Shown in pieces: positions 23,696 to 34,788 of a stretch of 64,000 bases of DNA. The stretch spans positions 9,078,346 through 9,142,345 of the forward strand of contig CM036215.1 of NCBI GenBank assembly GCA_020631735.1. The letters run 5' to 3'. A program made the position numbers and the translations under genes. The notes below the pieces were generated by a model that saw only the letters and a list, made by a program, of their open reading frames with translations, did not search any database and was not told the DNA's origin. Every line of letters starts with the position of its first letter. Within the stretch, counting starts at the first letter, position 1. The DNA is from Saccharum officinarum. Its lineage: Eukaryota > Streptophyta > Magnoliopsida > Poales > Poaceae.

Positions 23696-24809
23696 AGGGG
23701 ACGACCATGACCCAACACAGAATTTGGTTTGTCGAGCCCGCCCTCCATTATCTTTATTGTTAATACCGCCTCTAAATCATTAAAATTCTCTATGAGCTAT
23801 TTTTTTAAACTCCCTTGTAATATCGTATGTATAAGTGCATCACGTACATGCATCATACATGCCTCATACATGCATCATACATATGTCATGTCACATCATC
23901 TGCACACGGTCCGAATGTGAGCCCGGAGTTCGTAGGTTGGCCCTGCAAAAGGGTTTCGACAGCTGCTCTGGCCCAACAGAGTAAGGGATGGTATGTAGGG
24001 AGTGGCACAATAGAGGCCAACACCCGGGTGCCTCGAAGCACCATATGAGACTCCCTGAACCATGTTCGAGCCTTAACGGACACCGATTTAAGGGTTTTTC
24101 ACCGGAGAAAGGTGACGAGCCACCGGGGTCATGCCGAAACCACCCTGGTTACCCTGAATCGGTCGTCGAGGGTATGAGGTCGGTCACTAGATACCCACGT
24201 CAGATCCTCAGCGAACTGGATCTGAGGCCTCACTTGAAATGAAATACCCGCTAGCAACTCAAACGAACACCACGAAAAATGACCCTATTTGAAAGGGATG
24301 ACGTGCCGCTGTCCAACCCCTCCTTCTTTACAAAAAAATATGCGAGAGGGGAATGCATTGGGCCTCCTGACCAGATGAAGGCCACGAGTCTTGATTTTCG
24401 GAGGTCCAGATTCATGTGCATGGTCTACCGAGGCCCGCCAAGACTTGAAGTATGGGGACAAATCATCCGGAGCCTAGAAGGCACCCTAGGGGCAAAAAAG
24501 TTCGGCCGGAGGATGTCCCATCCGCATGCTGGTCTCAAGGGTCGCCGACCCCGCCTCAGGCCATGGGGCGGGAGGGGTTGTGTCAATGTTAAGACCCTAT
24601 CCGCGCCTTGGGACGAGTACCTCCCCTAGGGAACTCCGCCACGCTTGCCACAGGCGATGCTCCGGTGGCTTTCCTCACTAACCAAACGGGTTTCACAAAA
24701 TGAACAACAAAGGAGTTTAAAACCATGGCTTCAGCATAGTTCACCATAAAAACAAAATAAAAAGACGCCATGCGTCACAAGCTGATAAACCTAACAAAAT
24801 AAAAAAGCC
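23696..24809. other. Internal region of the outer element, no coding domain
   Basis: Moderately GC-rich sequence with short unrelated frames and CATCATACATG repeats near 23846-23880. The place where pol would be expected shows no reverse transcriptase, RNase H or integrase motif in any frame. Confidence 0.5.
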
Positions 24810-25528
24810 CTAAGGGGCAACATCACGGGGGAGCTCTACGAGGATCTGTTGAGCGGGGACGAGGACAGCCACCGCCTCCTTGGCTGGGCCATAGCGCGCC
24901 ACCAGATCCTCGTGGTGGCACAGCGGCTCCTCCGTGGGGAAGCCACCGACTCCAGTAAGGTCTGCTCCCACCGACAGCTTCGCCATAGCTAGGGAAACCC
25001 CAGTGCTATGACAGACGCTGCTCTCGATGGCGGCGATAACACGACAGCGCGTAGCCCAGAGCCGATCCTCCCTAGTACCTGGGGCGACTCCTAGGTAATC
25101 CAGGAAAGCGTCTACCATGGTGCGGAGACCCTCTAGCTCCACGGTCACCTCTGACACACGAGATTCTATTCATGATTAGAATGGAGATGTAAACGAAGGA
25201 AGGAAGAAAACAGAAGGGAAGAAAACTTACTGACACCACGGTGGTCGGCGTCCTCCAGCTGACGGAGGAGGACATTCACCCTCCCCTCAACATCCGCTGC
25301 CGCTGTGCGAACGAGCACCTGCTCCTCCGTCCGCTCCACCATCGGCCCCGACGAGCCGACTTGAGCCCTAGGGAGGACATGGCGAGGGCGGAGGCTCCCC
25401 ATTGGGATGCCGCCAGTACATAGCTGGCGACCGCTCCCCGCGAAGGCCCGATCGCCCGTCCGGCGACGCTGCACCGCCAGGGGGCCATCCACCTCCTTGG
25501 ACCTTTGCAGAGAGTTGCCACGCACCAT
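24810..25528 (-). CDS. Antisense two-exon ORF of the outer element (212 aa predicted)
   Basis: On the minus strand, exon 1 runs from ATG at 25528 to 25231 and exon 2 from 25150 to a stop at 24810. The 80-bp gap has a donor GTAAGTTTTCTT and an acceptor GTGTCAG. Exon lengths 298 and 341 nt sum to 639, so splicing keeps one frame. The product starts MVRGNSLQRSKEVDG. It has an Arg/Val-rich middle (EGRVNVLLRQLEDADHRG) that joins VTVELEGLRTMVDAFLDYLG, with helix-like segments after it. I recognise no domain. Antisense additional ORFs between pol and the 3' LTR are known in plant Tat-lineage elements (family knowledge), so this is likely such an ORF. The extended frame at 25276-25839 minus is a shadow. 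Confidence 0.5.
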
Positions 25529-25839
25529 TGGGATCGTGGGATCATGCTAGAAGATGATGGAAGTGGTAGCAATAGGGGTGGAAAGAACGAGTGCCGAGCC
25601 AGGTATAAATAGGATCCAAACGACCGTTCGGTTGCATGGCCGCACAGGACCATCAATGCGATCTCGAAGCTCGAACCGACATTCCCACTTCCCGCTAAAA
25701 CCAAGTAATGGAACCGTCCCCTCCACTTCCCTCGATTAAATCCTCGATGTTCCCACTCACTACAACACACCCGTTCACCTTCCAAAACCGCGGACTCTCG
25801 GGCTGTCGATGGGCCACATAAGAGAAAAGCTTTCTCCAA

Positions 25840-26227
25840 ATTAGATTTGGCCCAGAAGAGCCTGCCTCGAACTCAACTATGTCAAAAAATCACATGGTGA
25901 TGACTAGCATGGCCCATCGACTTCTAGTCAAAACCAAGAGGCCCAAAAGCGGGAGCCACGGGACGTTAGCAGACAAAGCCATTGCAAAGTAAACAGGCAT
26001 GGTGGCTAACCCCACCAGAGGGATGGTCAAAGGGACCAATTCCCCGAGACCCCTTAGACTGTCGTAAAGCATAGGGCTCAAGGGCTAGTCCTACCATGCT
26101 AGTATAGCAAAAGACCAAAATCGCCCTCGGCGCCGTGCACCCTCACTCAACTCTCAGCCCCTCTACGACCAAGCCTGAGCAATAATGCCCGGTGCACCAC
26201 CCTAAGCCGTGTCCAGGACCTCGTAGG
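25840..26227. other. Outer element internal sequence up to the Sirevirus
   Basis: Non-coding sequence. It ends with GTAGG (26223-26227), the left copy of the Sirevirus target duplication. Confidence 0.6.
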
Positions 26228-26804
26228 TGAAAGTCCTATGTTTGGTGTTGGTAATTAGTGACAATGCCTAAGTACTAATCCTATGCCTAAGTTGTATGTA
26301 GTATATGAGGATTAGTACATTCCAAGGTTGGTGGCAAGATAGACATGGTGATCATGATGGCCACACTTGGATTTGGACGCAACCCTATGTGATCAAGGCA
26401 AAGGTATATGCTTAAGGGTTGTGTTTTAGTAACCAAGACACCTAGTGGGTGTGGTTACATTATAGGATAGATAGCCGTACTATAAAGAGGGAAATGACGC
26501 GGCTATTGAACTCCTAAGTGCCTCTAGATGTGCATTTCATGATCATATGCATTTGGATAGAACTAATAGCGCCTCAAAAATTGATTGTGAAAATGCTAAC
26601 ACACTCACACATGACGAAGATCACTTAGTGGTGTTAGCACGTTTGCGAAGGCGGTGGAGTTTGAGCGGTAGAGAGGGTTTGGGATCCTCTCTCCCTCCCG
26701 CCGAGCTTGCGAGGCGGGATTCAGGCGTTTTCGAGAAGTTGAAACGACTATTTTCCACTACGCCGAAAGTTCGGAAAAGTAACGGAGGCGAACGGAGGTC
26801 ACAG

Positions 26805-27235
26805 AGGTGACCGGACGCTGAACCGGACGCGGTCCTTGCATGACCGGACGCGTCCGGTCAGTGTTCAGTGTCTGCGCGTTTTTCAGTTCGATGATCGGAC
26901 GCGAGGCACATCCGGTCACTGATGATCGGACGCGTCCGGTCGTTCAGGGAGCTTACTGGACTCTAACCGGACGCTGGCACTGTCGCGTCCGGTCATTTTC
27001 TTTAGCGCGTCCGGTCACTGTTTCGTTGAGCGCTGCTCAGGCGACCAGTGCGTCCGGTCCTTCACGGGACCAGCGCGTCAGGTCGTTCCCGGCGCGTCCG
27101 GTCAGTTGGACCAGCGCGTCCGGTCATTGCTTCGCAGTTAGCCGTTGGGCGACTGGCGCGTCCGGTCAGTACTTCACGAGTTAGCCGTTGGGTGACCGGC
27201 GCGTCCGGTCAGTTGGACGAGCGCGTCCGGTCAAC
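26805..27235. repeat. Palindromic CCGGACGCGTCCGG array in the Sirevirus U3
   Basis: More than fifteen units containing GCGTCCGGTCA or ACCGGACGC occur, some as the full palindrome ACCGGACGCGTCCGGT (near 26841 and 26927). The array lies directly upstream of the TATA box. Corresponding arrays are at 6447-6800, 10620-10985 (reverse) and 35370-35775. Palindromic CACCGGAC..GTCCGGTG-type motifs are a described Sirevirus LTR feature. Confidence 0.85.
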
Positions 27236-27285
27236 GTGATTTTGGCTGTTTAAGTTTCTAACGGCTCTATTCGAAGGGATACGTC

Positions 27286-27293
27286 TATAAATA
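27286..27293 (+). promoter_or_regulatory. TATA box of the Sirevirus 5' LTR
   Basis: TATAAATA in the conserved context ACGTCTATAAATACTCG, just after the palindrome array. It is conserved in the 3' LTR at 35828 and in the fragments near 6853 and 10575 (minus). Confidence 0.75.
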
Positions 27294-28190
27294 CTCGTTG
27301 GCCGGCTCAAGGCTCTATCTCTCGAACATTTGACATACTTGTGAGCACTTTGAGCTAAGCAACTCCCCTCCCACTCATCTCTCTTGCTTCTTTGCATATT
27401 CGAAGTGAGATTGAGTGATCCAAGTGCATTTGCATTGTGAGATAGCATCTAGTTGGCACTTGGTGGTTGATTTGCTGCGGGATTCTTGTTTCTCTTGGTG
27501 GTTGCCGCCACCTAGACAGCTTGGAGCAGCTTGGAGGCATTGGCAAGAGTTGGTGATTGTTCTTGGCCACCTCCGGTGATTGTGAGGGGTTTGTGCCTAC
27601 CTCGGCGAAGCGCCAAAGGCAACGTTAGTAAATTGCTTGTGTCATTGCAACCTTTTGCCATTTGGTAGGTTCTTGTGGTGCCTTTTGAGAGGCTCGGTGT
27701 GAGACCAATTAGCCACCGAACCACGTGGTGAAGAGGGACACAACGGGGACTAGCGTGCCGGCAAGCACGTGAACCTCGAGATAAATCTTCGTGTCATCAC
27801 TTTCATATTGTGATTGATTGATCCCGGTGTTCAGTTATCTTGGTATTCATTGTTGATCATATTGGTTGGCTCATTACTTCGCCCCTCGGTGAAACTCTCA
27901 CAACTCAACTCCGCATTACTTTCTTAGTTATCTTTGCTAGCTAGTTAGCTTTGCTTTAGTAGCTCCTTTGTGTAACTTGCTAGTTGTAGTTGTAGTTACC
28001 TTCTCGGTTTGACTTGTACGGTTGAGTGCAAATACTAGAATTGTGAATTGGTTAGGTGGCTTGCAAACACCCCGTAGGCTAAGCAAAACTCGCATCTTGC
28101 TATTTGTTATATTGATAAACTTGTTTAGCTTGTCTTTGTAGAAAATTTTAAAAGGCTATTCACACCCTCTAGCCATCAAGACCTTTTAAG

Positions 28191-28202
28191 TGGTATCGGA
28201 GC
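28191..28202 (+). promoter_or_regulatory. Primer binding site of the Sirevirus
   Basis: TGGTATCGGAGC, two bases after the LTR. It is complementary to the 3' end of initiator tRNA-Met, the usual copia primer. Confidence 0.9.
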
Positions 28203-28242
28203 CGTGGTCACCGTTTGCAAGGCTTAACAACCTCGGTGTAAA

Positions 28243-30416
28243 ATGGCTCAAGTTATGTTCAATCATGTTAATGGCAAGCCTTCATTCTTTGATGGAGTCT
28301 CTTCCTTTGATCATTGGAAAAGGAAGATGAAGCAATATCTAGGCAATATACATGAGAAGGTTTGGGATGTGACCAAATAGGGATACATAATTCTTGATGA
28401 GGAAAATCTCACTCCCAATGACCGCATCAACAAACAATGCAACACGGCGGCACTTGACACAATCTACCGTGCCATTGATGACAAAGTATTTGAGCAAATC
28501 AAAGATCTTGAAAAGGCAAATGAGCTTTGGATAAGACTTGAAGAAACATATGAAGGCACTTCAACGGTAAAAAGTGCCAAGCTATATATGCTCAAGGACA
28601 AGTTCTCTACTTTCAAGATGAAGGATGATGAATCCATCCCAGAGATGTTCTATAGGCTCCAAGTCATTGTCAATGATCTCAAGGGGCTTGGAGAGAAGGT
28701 TGAGGACAAGGACTTCTCACACAAGTTCTTGATGTGCTTACCCAAGAAGTTTGCCACCTTAAGAAGAATGATCTTTAGAGAGGGATTGGACAAGGTCAAA
28801 CCAACTAATGTGCTTAGAGATATAATGACCGATGCCTAATATAATGATGATGATGATGAGGTAGAAGAGAAGAAGGAGACCATGGTCAAGCAAGAGAAGC
28901 CCATTGCATTCAAGGCTTCTTCTTCCAAGGGCAAGAGCAAGGTTGTTGATGATGATGATAATCCATTTGATGATGAGACCATGGACCTTCTAGTGCAAAA
29001 GATGGGTCGGTTCATGAAGAAGAGAGGCTATGGTGCAAGAAAGAGAAGAGACTTCATAAAGGCAAAGGAGGTGCTTTGCTACAATTGCAATAGCCCCGAT
29101 CATGTAGTGGTAAAGTGCCCCTATGAAGACAAAAGATATCATGATGGGGAGTTGAAGTTGAAGAAGAACAAGAAGGAGAAGAAAGCAAAGAAGAGCTTCA
29201 CATTCAACAAGAAGAAGGATGGTGGTTATGTAGTCACTTGGGATAGTGACAACTCCGATAGTGATGATGATGCAAGCTCTAGTGATGATGAAAGGACCAC
29301 TCGGCGAGCCATTGCAAACATCGCCCTCTCCAACAAGCCATTCATCTTCGACACTACATCAACATGCCTTATGACCAAGCCTACCAAGGTAAAATATAAT
29401 GATAGTGATGATGATTCTTGTGGTAGTGATGGTTGTAGGAGTGATGATGAGGAGGATGAGGACTACTCCAAGGATGATCTATTGGGCATAATAGATCAAA
29501 TGAGCAAGGGCTACCAGAGGACCACTAAGAAATACAAAATCTTGGAACAAGAGCTCATTGCCAAGAGCAATGAAAATGATGCCTTGATGGAGGAGCTTGT
29601 TGCTCTCAAAAGAGTAAGGAGTGCAAAGGAATTGAACAAGAGCTCAAAGCTCTTAGGAAATCCTTTGATGAGCTAGAGGCCTCTCGTGAGTGTCTAAAGG
29701 AAGACCACGAGGACCTTGAAATTGCTCACACTAGGCTTAAGGAAGCCCACTCCACTCTACTTGAGCTCATCAAGGAAAAGGACCTCAAGTTGGAGAAGTT
29801 CATGAAGGAAGTTAAGGAGGAGCAAGTGATTGTCACTTGTGATATTGGACTAACATGTGATATTATTGATGATTCTTTATTTGTTAGTCCTACTAATGTT
29901 TCATATAGCTCATCATCATCCACCACAACCAACTCTACCTCTACTACTAGTGATTCATCACTTGTGGTTGAGACTCTCAAGAGAGAGGTGGATGATCTCA
30001 CCCGCGCATTAGGCAATGCCTATGGTGGGGATGCCCGCTTGCTAAAATGCTTGGGTAGCCAAAGGTTCTCTCTTAACAAAGAGGGATTGGGCTATACTCC
30101 CAAGAAGGGCAAGGCGGCCTTTGCTACTCCAAAGCCTTGCTTTGCGAAGGACAATGGTCGTTATTGCAATAGATGCAAGCAAGTTGGGCATCTAGAGATT
30201 AATTGCAATAAAATAAACAAGAACAAGAAAAATGCTAATGTACCTTGCATTCCTTTTGATTCTTGTTATGTGCTTACCAAGGGTGAGAAAGGTGTGCATG
30301 CTAGGTTTGTTGGTACACCAATTGTGGGCCCAAAGAAGAAGGCCATTTGGGTACCAAAGAGCTTAGTGACTAACCTCCAAGGACCCAAGCAAGTATGGGT
30401 ACCTAAAAGACATTAA
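28243..30416 (+). pseudogene. Sirevirus gag (broken)
   Basis: Structural capsid protein. It starts MAQVMFNHVNGKPSFFDG; a UBN2/DUF4219-like copia gag core continues through LKDKFSTFKMKDDESIPEMF. A first zinc knuckle CYNCNSPDHVVVKC is near 29076, then an acidic stretch (SDNSDSDDDASSSDDE), a coiled coil (..LEQELIAKSNENDALMEEL..) and a second knuckle CNRCKQVGHLEINC near 30160-30210. Lesions: TAG at 28378-28380, TAA at 28837-28839, and a frameshift near 29615-29640, after which the coiled coil continues in the -1 frame. The TAA at 30414-30416 and TAG at 30426-30428 separate gag from pol. Two knuckles and a long C-terminal coiled coil are typical of grass Sireviruses. Confidence 0.9.
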
Positions 30417-30428
30417 ATTGTTTTGTAG

Positions 30429-33400
30429 GTAAATTACAAGGCCGGAGGAAGGCATTGGGAACTTGATAGTGGGTGCTCTCAACATATGACCGGTGATTCA
30501 AGAATGTTCAACTCTCTCAAATCAAATGATAGTGGCATTGATAGCATCACATTTGGTGACAATAGCAAAGGTGATGTAAAGGCTCTTGGAAGGATTGCAA
30601 TCTCTAATGATCATAGCATTTCCAATGTGCTACTAGTTGAAAAGCTCAATTTCAATTTGCTCTCGGTTGCTCAATTGTGTGATCTCGGTTTCAAGTGCAT
30701 CTTTGGTGTTGATGATGTGGAGATAGTTAGTGTTGATGGATCTAACTTGATCTTCAAAGGCTTTAGATATGAGAATCTATACTTGGTTGATTTCAATGCT
30801 AGTGACACTCAACTTTCAACATGTTTGCTCACCAAATCAAGTATGGGTTGGTTATGGCATAGAAGACTTGGTCATGTTGGCATGAAGCAATTGAACAAGT
30901 TAGTGAAGCATGACTTAGTTAGAGGCTTGAAGGATGTCACATTTGAGAAGGATAAGCTATGTAGTGCATGTCAAGCCAGAAAGCAAGTGGGCAAAACTCA
31001 TCCATTGAAGAGCATTATGAGTACTTCCAAGGCATTTGAGTTGTTGCACATGGATCTATTTGGGCCAACTACATACACAAGCATTGGTGGCAACAAGTAT
31101 GGCTTTGTGATTGTGGATGATTTCACTAGATATACATGGGTATTCTTTCTTAGGGACAAAAGTGATGTATTTGATATATTCAAGAAGTTCATCAAGAGAG
31201 TGCAAAATGAGTTTGAGACCACAATCAAGAAAGTAAGAAGTAACAATGGAAGTGAGTTTCGAAACACAATAATTGATGAGCTATGTGATGAGCTTGGAAT
31301 CAAACATTAATTCTCAGCCAAGTATACACCTCAATCAAATGGCCTAGTTTAGAGGAAGAATAGAACCTTAATTGACATGGCAAGATCAATGTTGAATGAG
31401 TATAATGTGAGTCATTCATTTTGGGCCAAAGCAATCAACACGGCTTGCTTCTATAGCAACCGTCTCTATTGCCACAAGTTCTTAGAGAAGACACCATATG
31501 AGATCTTAAATGGAAGAAAGCCCAACATTGCATACTTTAGGGTATTTGGTTGCAAATGCTACATCTTGAAGAAGGGTACTAGATTGAGCAAGTTTGAAAA
31601 GAAATGTGATGAAGGCTTTCTACTTGGTTACTCAACTACTAGCAAAGCTTATAGAGTTTGGAATTTGGCTAGTGGTTTACTTGAAGAAGTACATGATGTT
31701 GAGTTTGATGAAACAAATGGCTCTCAAAATGAAGAAGAAAACTTGGATGATGTGAGAGGAACTCAATTGATCAATGCTATGAAAGAAATGGATATTGGTG
31801 ATATTAGGCCAAAGCAAGTGATTGATGTGGATGATGACAAAGATCAAGTGCTCCAAAGTCCAATTACACAAGCTAGTGGTTCTCTAATGCAAAATCAAGC
31901 TAGTACATCATCTCAAGTGCAACAAGATCAACAAGTGGCTAGTTCATCATCTTCAACTCATAATCAACATCAACATCCAAGCAATCAAGTCCAAGTGCTT
32001 CAACCAACTAACATTGCAAAAGACCATCCATTGGATTCCATCATTGGTGACATACAAAGGGGAGTTCAAACTAGATCAAGATTAGCATCATTTTGTGCTC
32101 ACTCTTCTTTTGTGTCAATGAAAGAACCCAAGGACATTGATAAAGCATTGAGAGATCTAGATTGGGTAAATGCAATGCATGAAGAGCTCAACAACTTCAA
32201 GAGAAATGAAGTATGGGAATTAGTTGAGAGGCCTAAGGATCACAATGTCATTGGAACAAGATGGGTCTTTCGCAACAAGCAAGATCAAGATGGGATAGTA
32301 GTAAGGAACAAAGCAAGACTAGTGGCTCAAGGTTACACATAAATAGAGGGTCTTGACTTTGGTGAAACATATGCCCCGGTTGCAAGATTGGAAGCAATTA
32401 GGATCTTACTTGCCTATGCTTGTGCTCACAATATCAAGCTATATCAAATGGATGTGAAGAGTGCATTTCTCAATGGGTACATCCAAGAGGAGGTGTATGT
32501 GTAGCAACCTCCTAGTTTTGAAGATGACAAGAAATCCAATCATGTCTATAAATTGAGAAAAGCTTTGTATGGATTGAAGCAAGCACCTAGAGCATGGTAT
32601 GAAAGATTAAGGGACTTCTTACTATCTAAAGGATTTGTCATGGGCAAAGTGGATACTACTCTATTCACCAAGAAGATTGGGAAAGACTTGTTTGTGTTGC
32701 AAATATATGTTGATGACATCATATTCGGTTCAACCAATCAAGATTATTGTGATGAGTTTGGGAAAATGATGGCAAAGGAATTTGAAATGTCAATGATTGG
32801 TGAACTTAGTTTCTTCCTTGGACATCAAATCAAACAAATGAAAGAAGGTACATTTGTGAGCCAAACTAAGTACATTAAAGATATGTTCAAGAAGTTTGGC
32901 ATGGAAGATGCAAAGAGTATTACAACCCCAATGGGCACTAGTGGAAGTTTGGATAGTGACAAGAGTGGCAACATGGTGGATCAAAAGCTATATAGATCAA
33001 TGATTGGTAGCCTACTCTATGTGACAGCATCAAGGCCCGATGTGATGTTCAGTGTATGCATGTGTGCAAGATTTCAAGCCTCACCAAGAGAAAGTCATTT
33101 TAAGGCAACAAAGAGAATATTGAGGTACTTAAAGCATACACAAGATGTTGGATTATGGTATCCCAAAGGTGCAAGCTTTGAGCTAGTTGGATATTCAGAT
33201 TCCGACTATGCCGATGACAAAGTGGAGAGAAAGAGCACTTCCGGGACTTGTCAATTGTTGGGAAGATCACTTGTCTCATGGTCATCCAAGAAGCAAAATA
33301 GTGTTGCACTATCTACCGCCGAGGCCGAATACATCGTCGTGGGTAGTTGTTGTGCACAAATCTTATGGATGAAGGCCACATTAAAAGATTTTGGAATCAA

Positions 33401-33659
33401 TTTCAAGAATGTGCCATAGCTATGTGACAATGAAAGTGCCGTGAAGCTAACCAACAATCCGGTTCAACATCAAAGAATAAAGCATATTGATGTTCGTCAT
33501 CACTTTATTAGAGATCATCAACAAAAGGGTGACATTGCTATTGAGAGTGTGGGCACCGAAGATCAATTAGCCGATCTATTCACCAAGCCACTTGATGAGA
33601 AGAGATTTCACAAGCTAAAGAATGAGTTGAACATACTTGACTTCTCCAACATGAGTTGA
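30429..33659 (+). pseudogene. Sirevirus pol: protease, integrase, reverse transcriptase, RNase H (broken)
   Basis: One frame throughout. The protease motif DSGCSQHMTG is at 30465. The integrase zinc finger is WHRRLGHVGMKQLNKL..CSACQ. In the core, the catalytic Asp in HMDLFGP (31053) is kept. The second Asp is Asn (SNNGSEF, codon AAC at 31242), and the catalytic Glu codon is TAG (31350-31352, ..TPQSNGLV*RKNRTL). Reverse transcriptase shows GTRWVFRNK, QMDVKSAFLNG and YVDD (32705-32716). RNase H ends at 33659 with DQLADLFTKPLDEKRFHKL. Premature stops: 31308, 31350, 32340, 32502 and 33417. No frameshift is seen in pol. Confidence 0.93.
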
Positions 33660-34788
33660 TGCACCCTATGATATGATATGCCTCTCCTTCGAGCCCCAAG
33701 GTACAGTTGGTTGACATGTCATACATTCTATACTAAGGACATGTTTAGTGTATCTAGTCATAATTTACATGTTCTAGGCTCATTCATGAAAATCAAATGA
33801 ATTTGAAGTTTATATGGTACCACTATTGTTTCCATGACTTGTATGATCTAGTGGTAGCATATAACTTGTTTAAGTAGCTTGTGATCCTAAGTGTTTAATC
33901 TAGAAAACTTGTCTAAATATTTGCTTCAACATGGTGCATGATAACCCTTCTAGGGAGGTGTGAAGAAGCTTGCCCTTGGATCAAACCGAAGTATTTTATT
34001 TATGCAAGCAATCTAGGTTGAATCATAAACTTAATCCTCACCCCATATTTCAACATGATAATCTATCTAAAGTTTGCTCCTTGTGGTCAATTGGTGCCAA
34101 AGGGGGAGAAAATATTGTTCACAAAGATAGAACTCAAAGAGGGAGAAGCACAAAGGGGGAGAATTGATAAAAGAAGGGGATCAACTAAAATTTTGAGCAC
34201 ACAAGTAGGGGGAGCAAGATCTTAAATATGAATGTTGCATTTCCATGTGCACTTCATATGTATGATGCATAGTTATGCATTTCGTTTTCTCCGATACATT
34301 GCTTGTGTGGTGACTTGCTAGTATAATTTGAATGATGCATTGAGGTACTAGCATGAATAGGAAGCAGTTAGATTTTTCTTGCTTCATGTTTTTCAAAGTG
34401 GTACTAGAACCTTGCTTATAATGTTTATCTCACGAGGTTTCTAGTTATGTTTGTGTTTTTACAAGTGGTATCTAACTACACAAGGTGCTAAGATGGTGTT
34501 TATCGCTACTCCGATGGTATCACGCTTCAAAGGTCTATAATCTCAAACACTTAGCACCTATTGGTAGACAATACTCCTATACTTTCCTATATAACATGTA
34601 TGCTTCCAAAATCCAAACATATAGCATACATGTAGGGGGAGCTATTGCTATCAACTTGAATTCATGATCACATGTCCATAATCCTTACACATGGTAATAT
34701 ACTTGGACAATGTGACATGGGTTCAATCAAAATTTTATCATAACATCTTTGTGAAAGGTTTGTCACCAATTACCAACAAGGGGGAGAT
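33660..34788 (+). other. Sirevirus 3' non-coding region with multiple polypurine tracts
   Basis: Five AGGGGGAG motifs recur: AAAGGGGGAGAA near 34099, AAAGGGGGAGAA near 34152, TAGGGGGAGCAA near 34206, TAGGGGGAGCTA near 34633, and the LTR-adjacent CAAGGGGGAGAT at 34777-34788. Repeated tracts before the 3' LTR are a described Sirevirus trait. No envelope-like frame is intact here. Confidence 0.85.
34777..34788 (+). promoter_or_regulatory. LTR-proximal polypurine tract of the Sirevirus
   Basis: CAAGGGGGAGAT immediately before the LTR start TGAAAG at 34789. It is the expected plus-strand priming site. Confidence 0.85.

Larger units (their letters stand above)
26228..28188 (+). repeat. 5' LTR of the Sirevirus
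   Basis: 1,961 bp, from TGAAAGTCCTATG to AGACCTTTTA (CA mutated to TA at the end). The region 26805-27235 is an array of CGCGTCCGGTCA / ACCGGACGCG units. A TATA box follows at 27286. By eye it differs from the 3' LTR by roughly one base per hundred plus rearrangements in the array. Confidence 0.95.

Noticed and set aside
33970..34788. Possible envelope-like ORF in the Sirevirus 3' region
   Set aside because: Some Sireviruses carry one, but no frame longer than about 70 codons and no membrane motif is present here.
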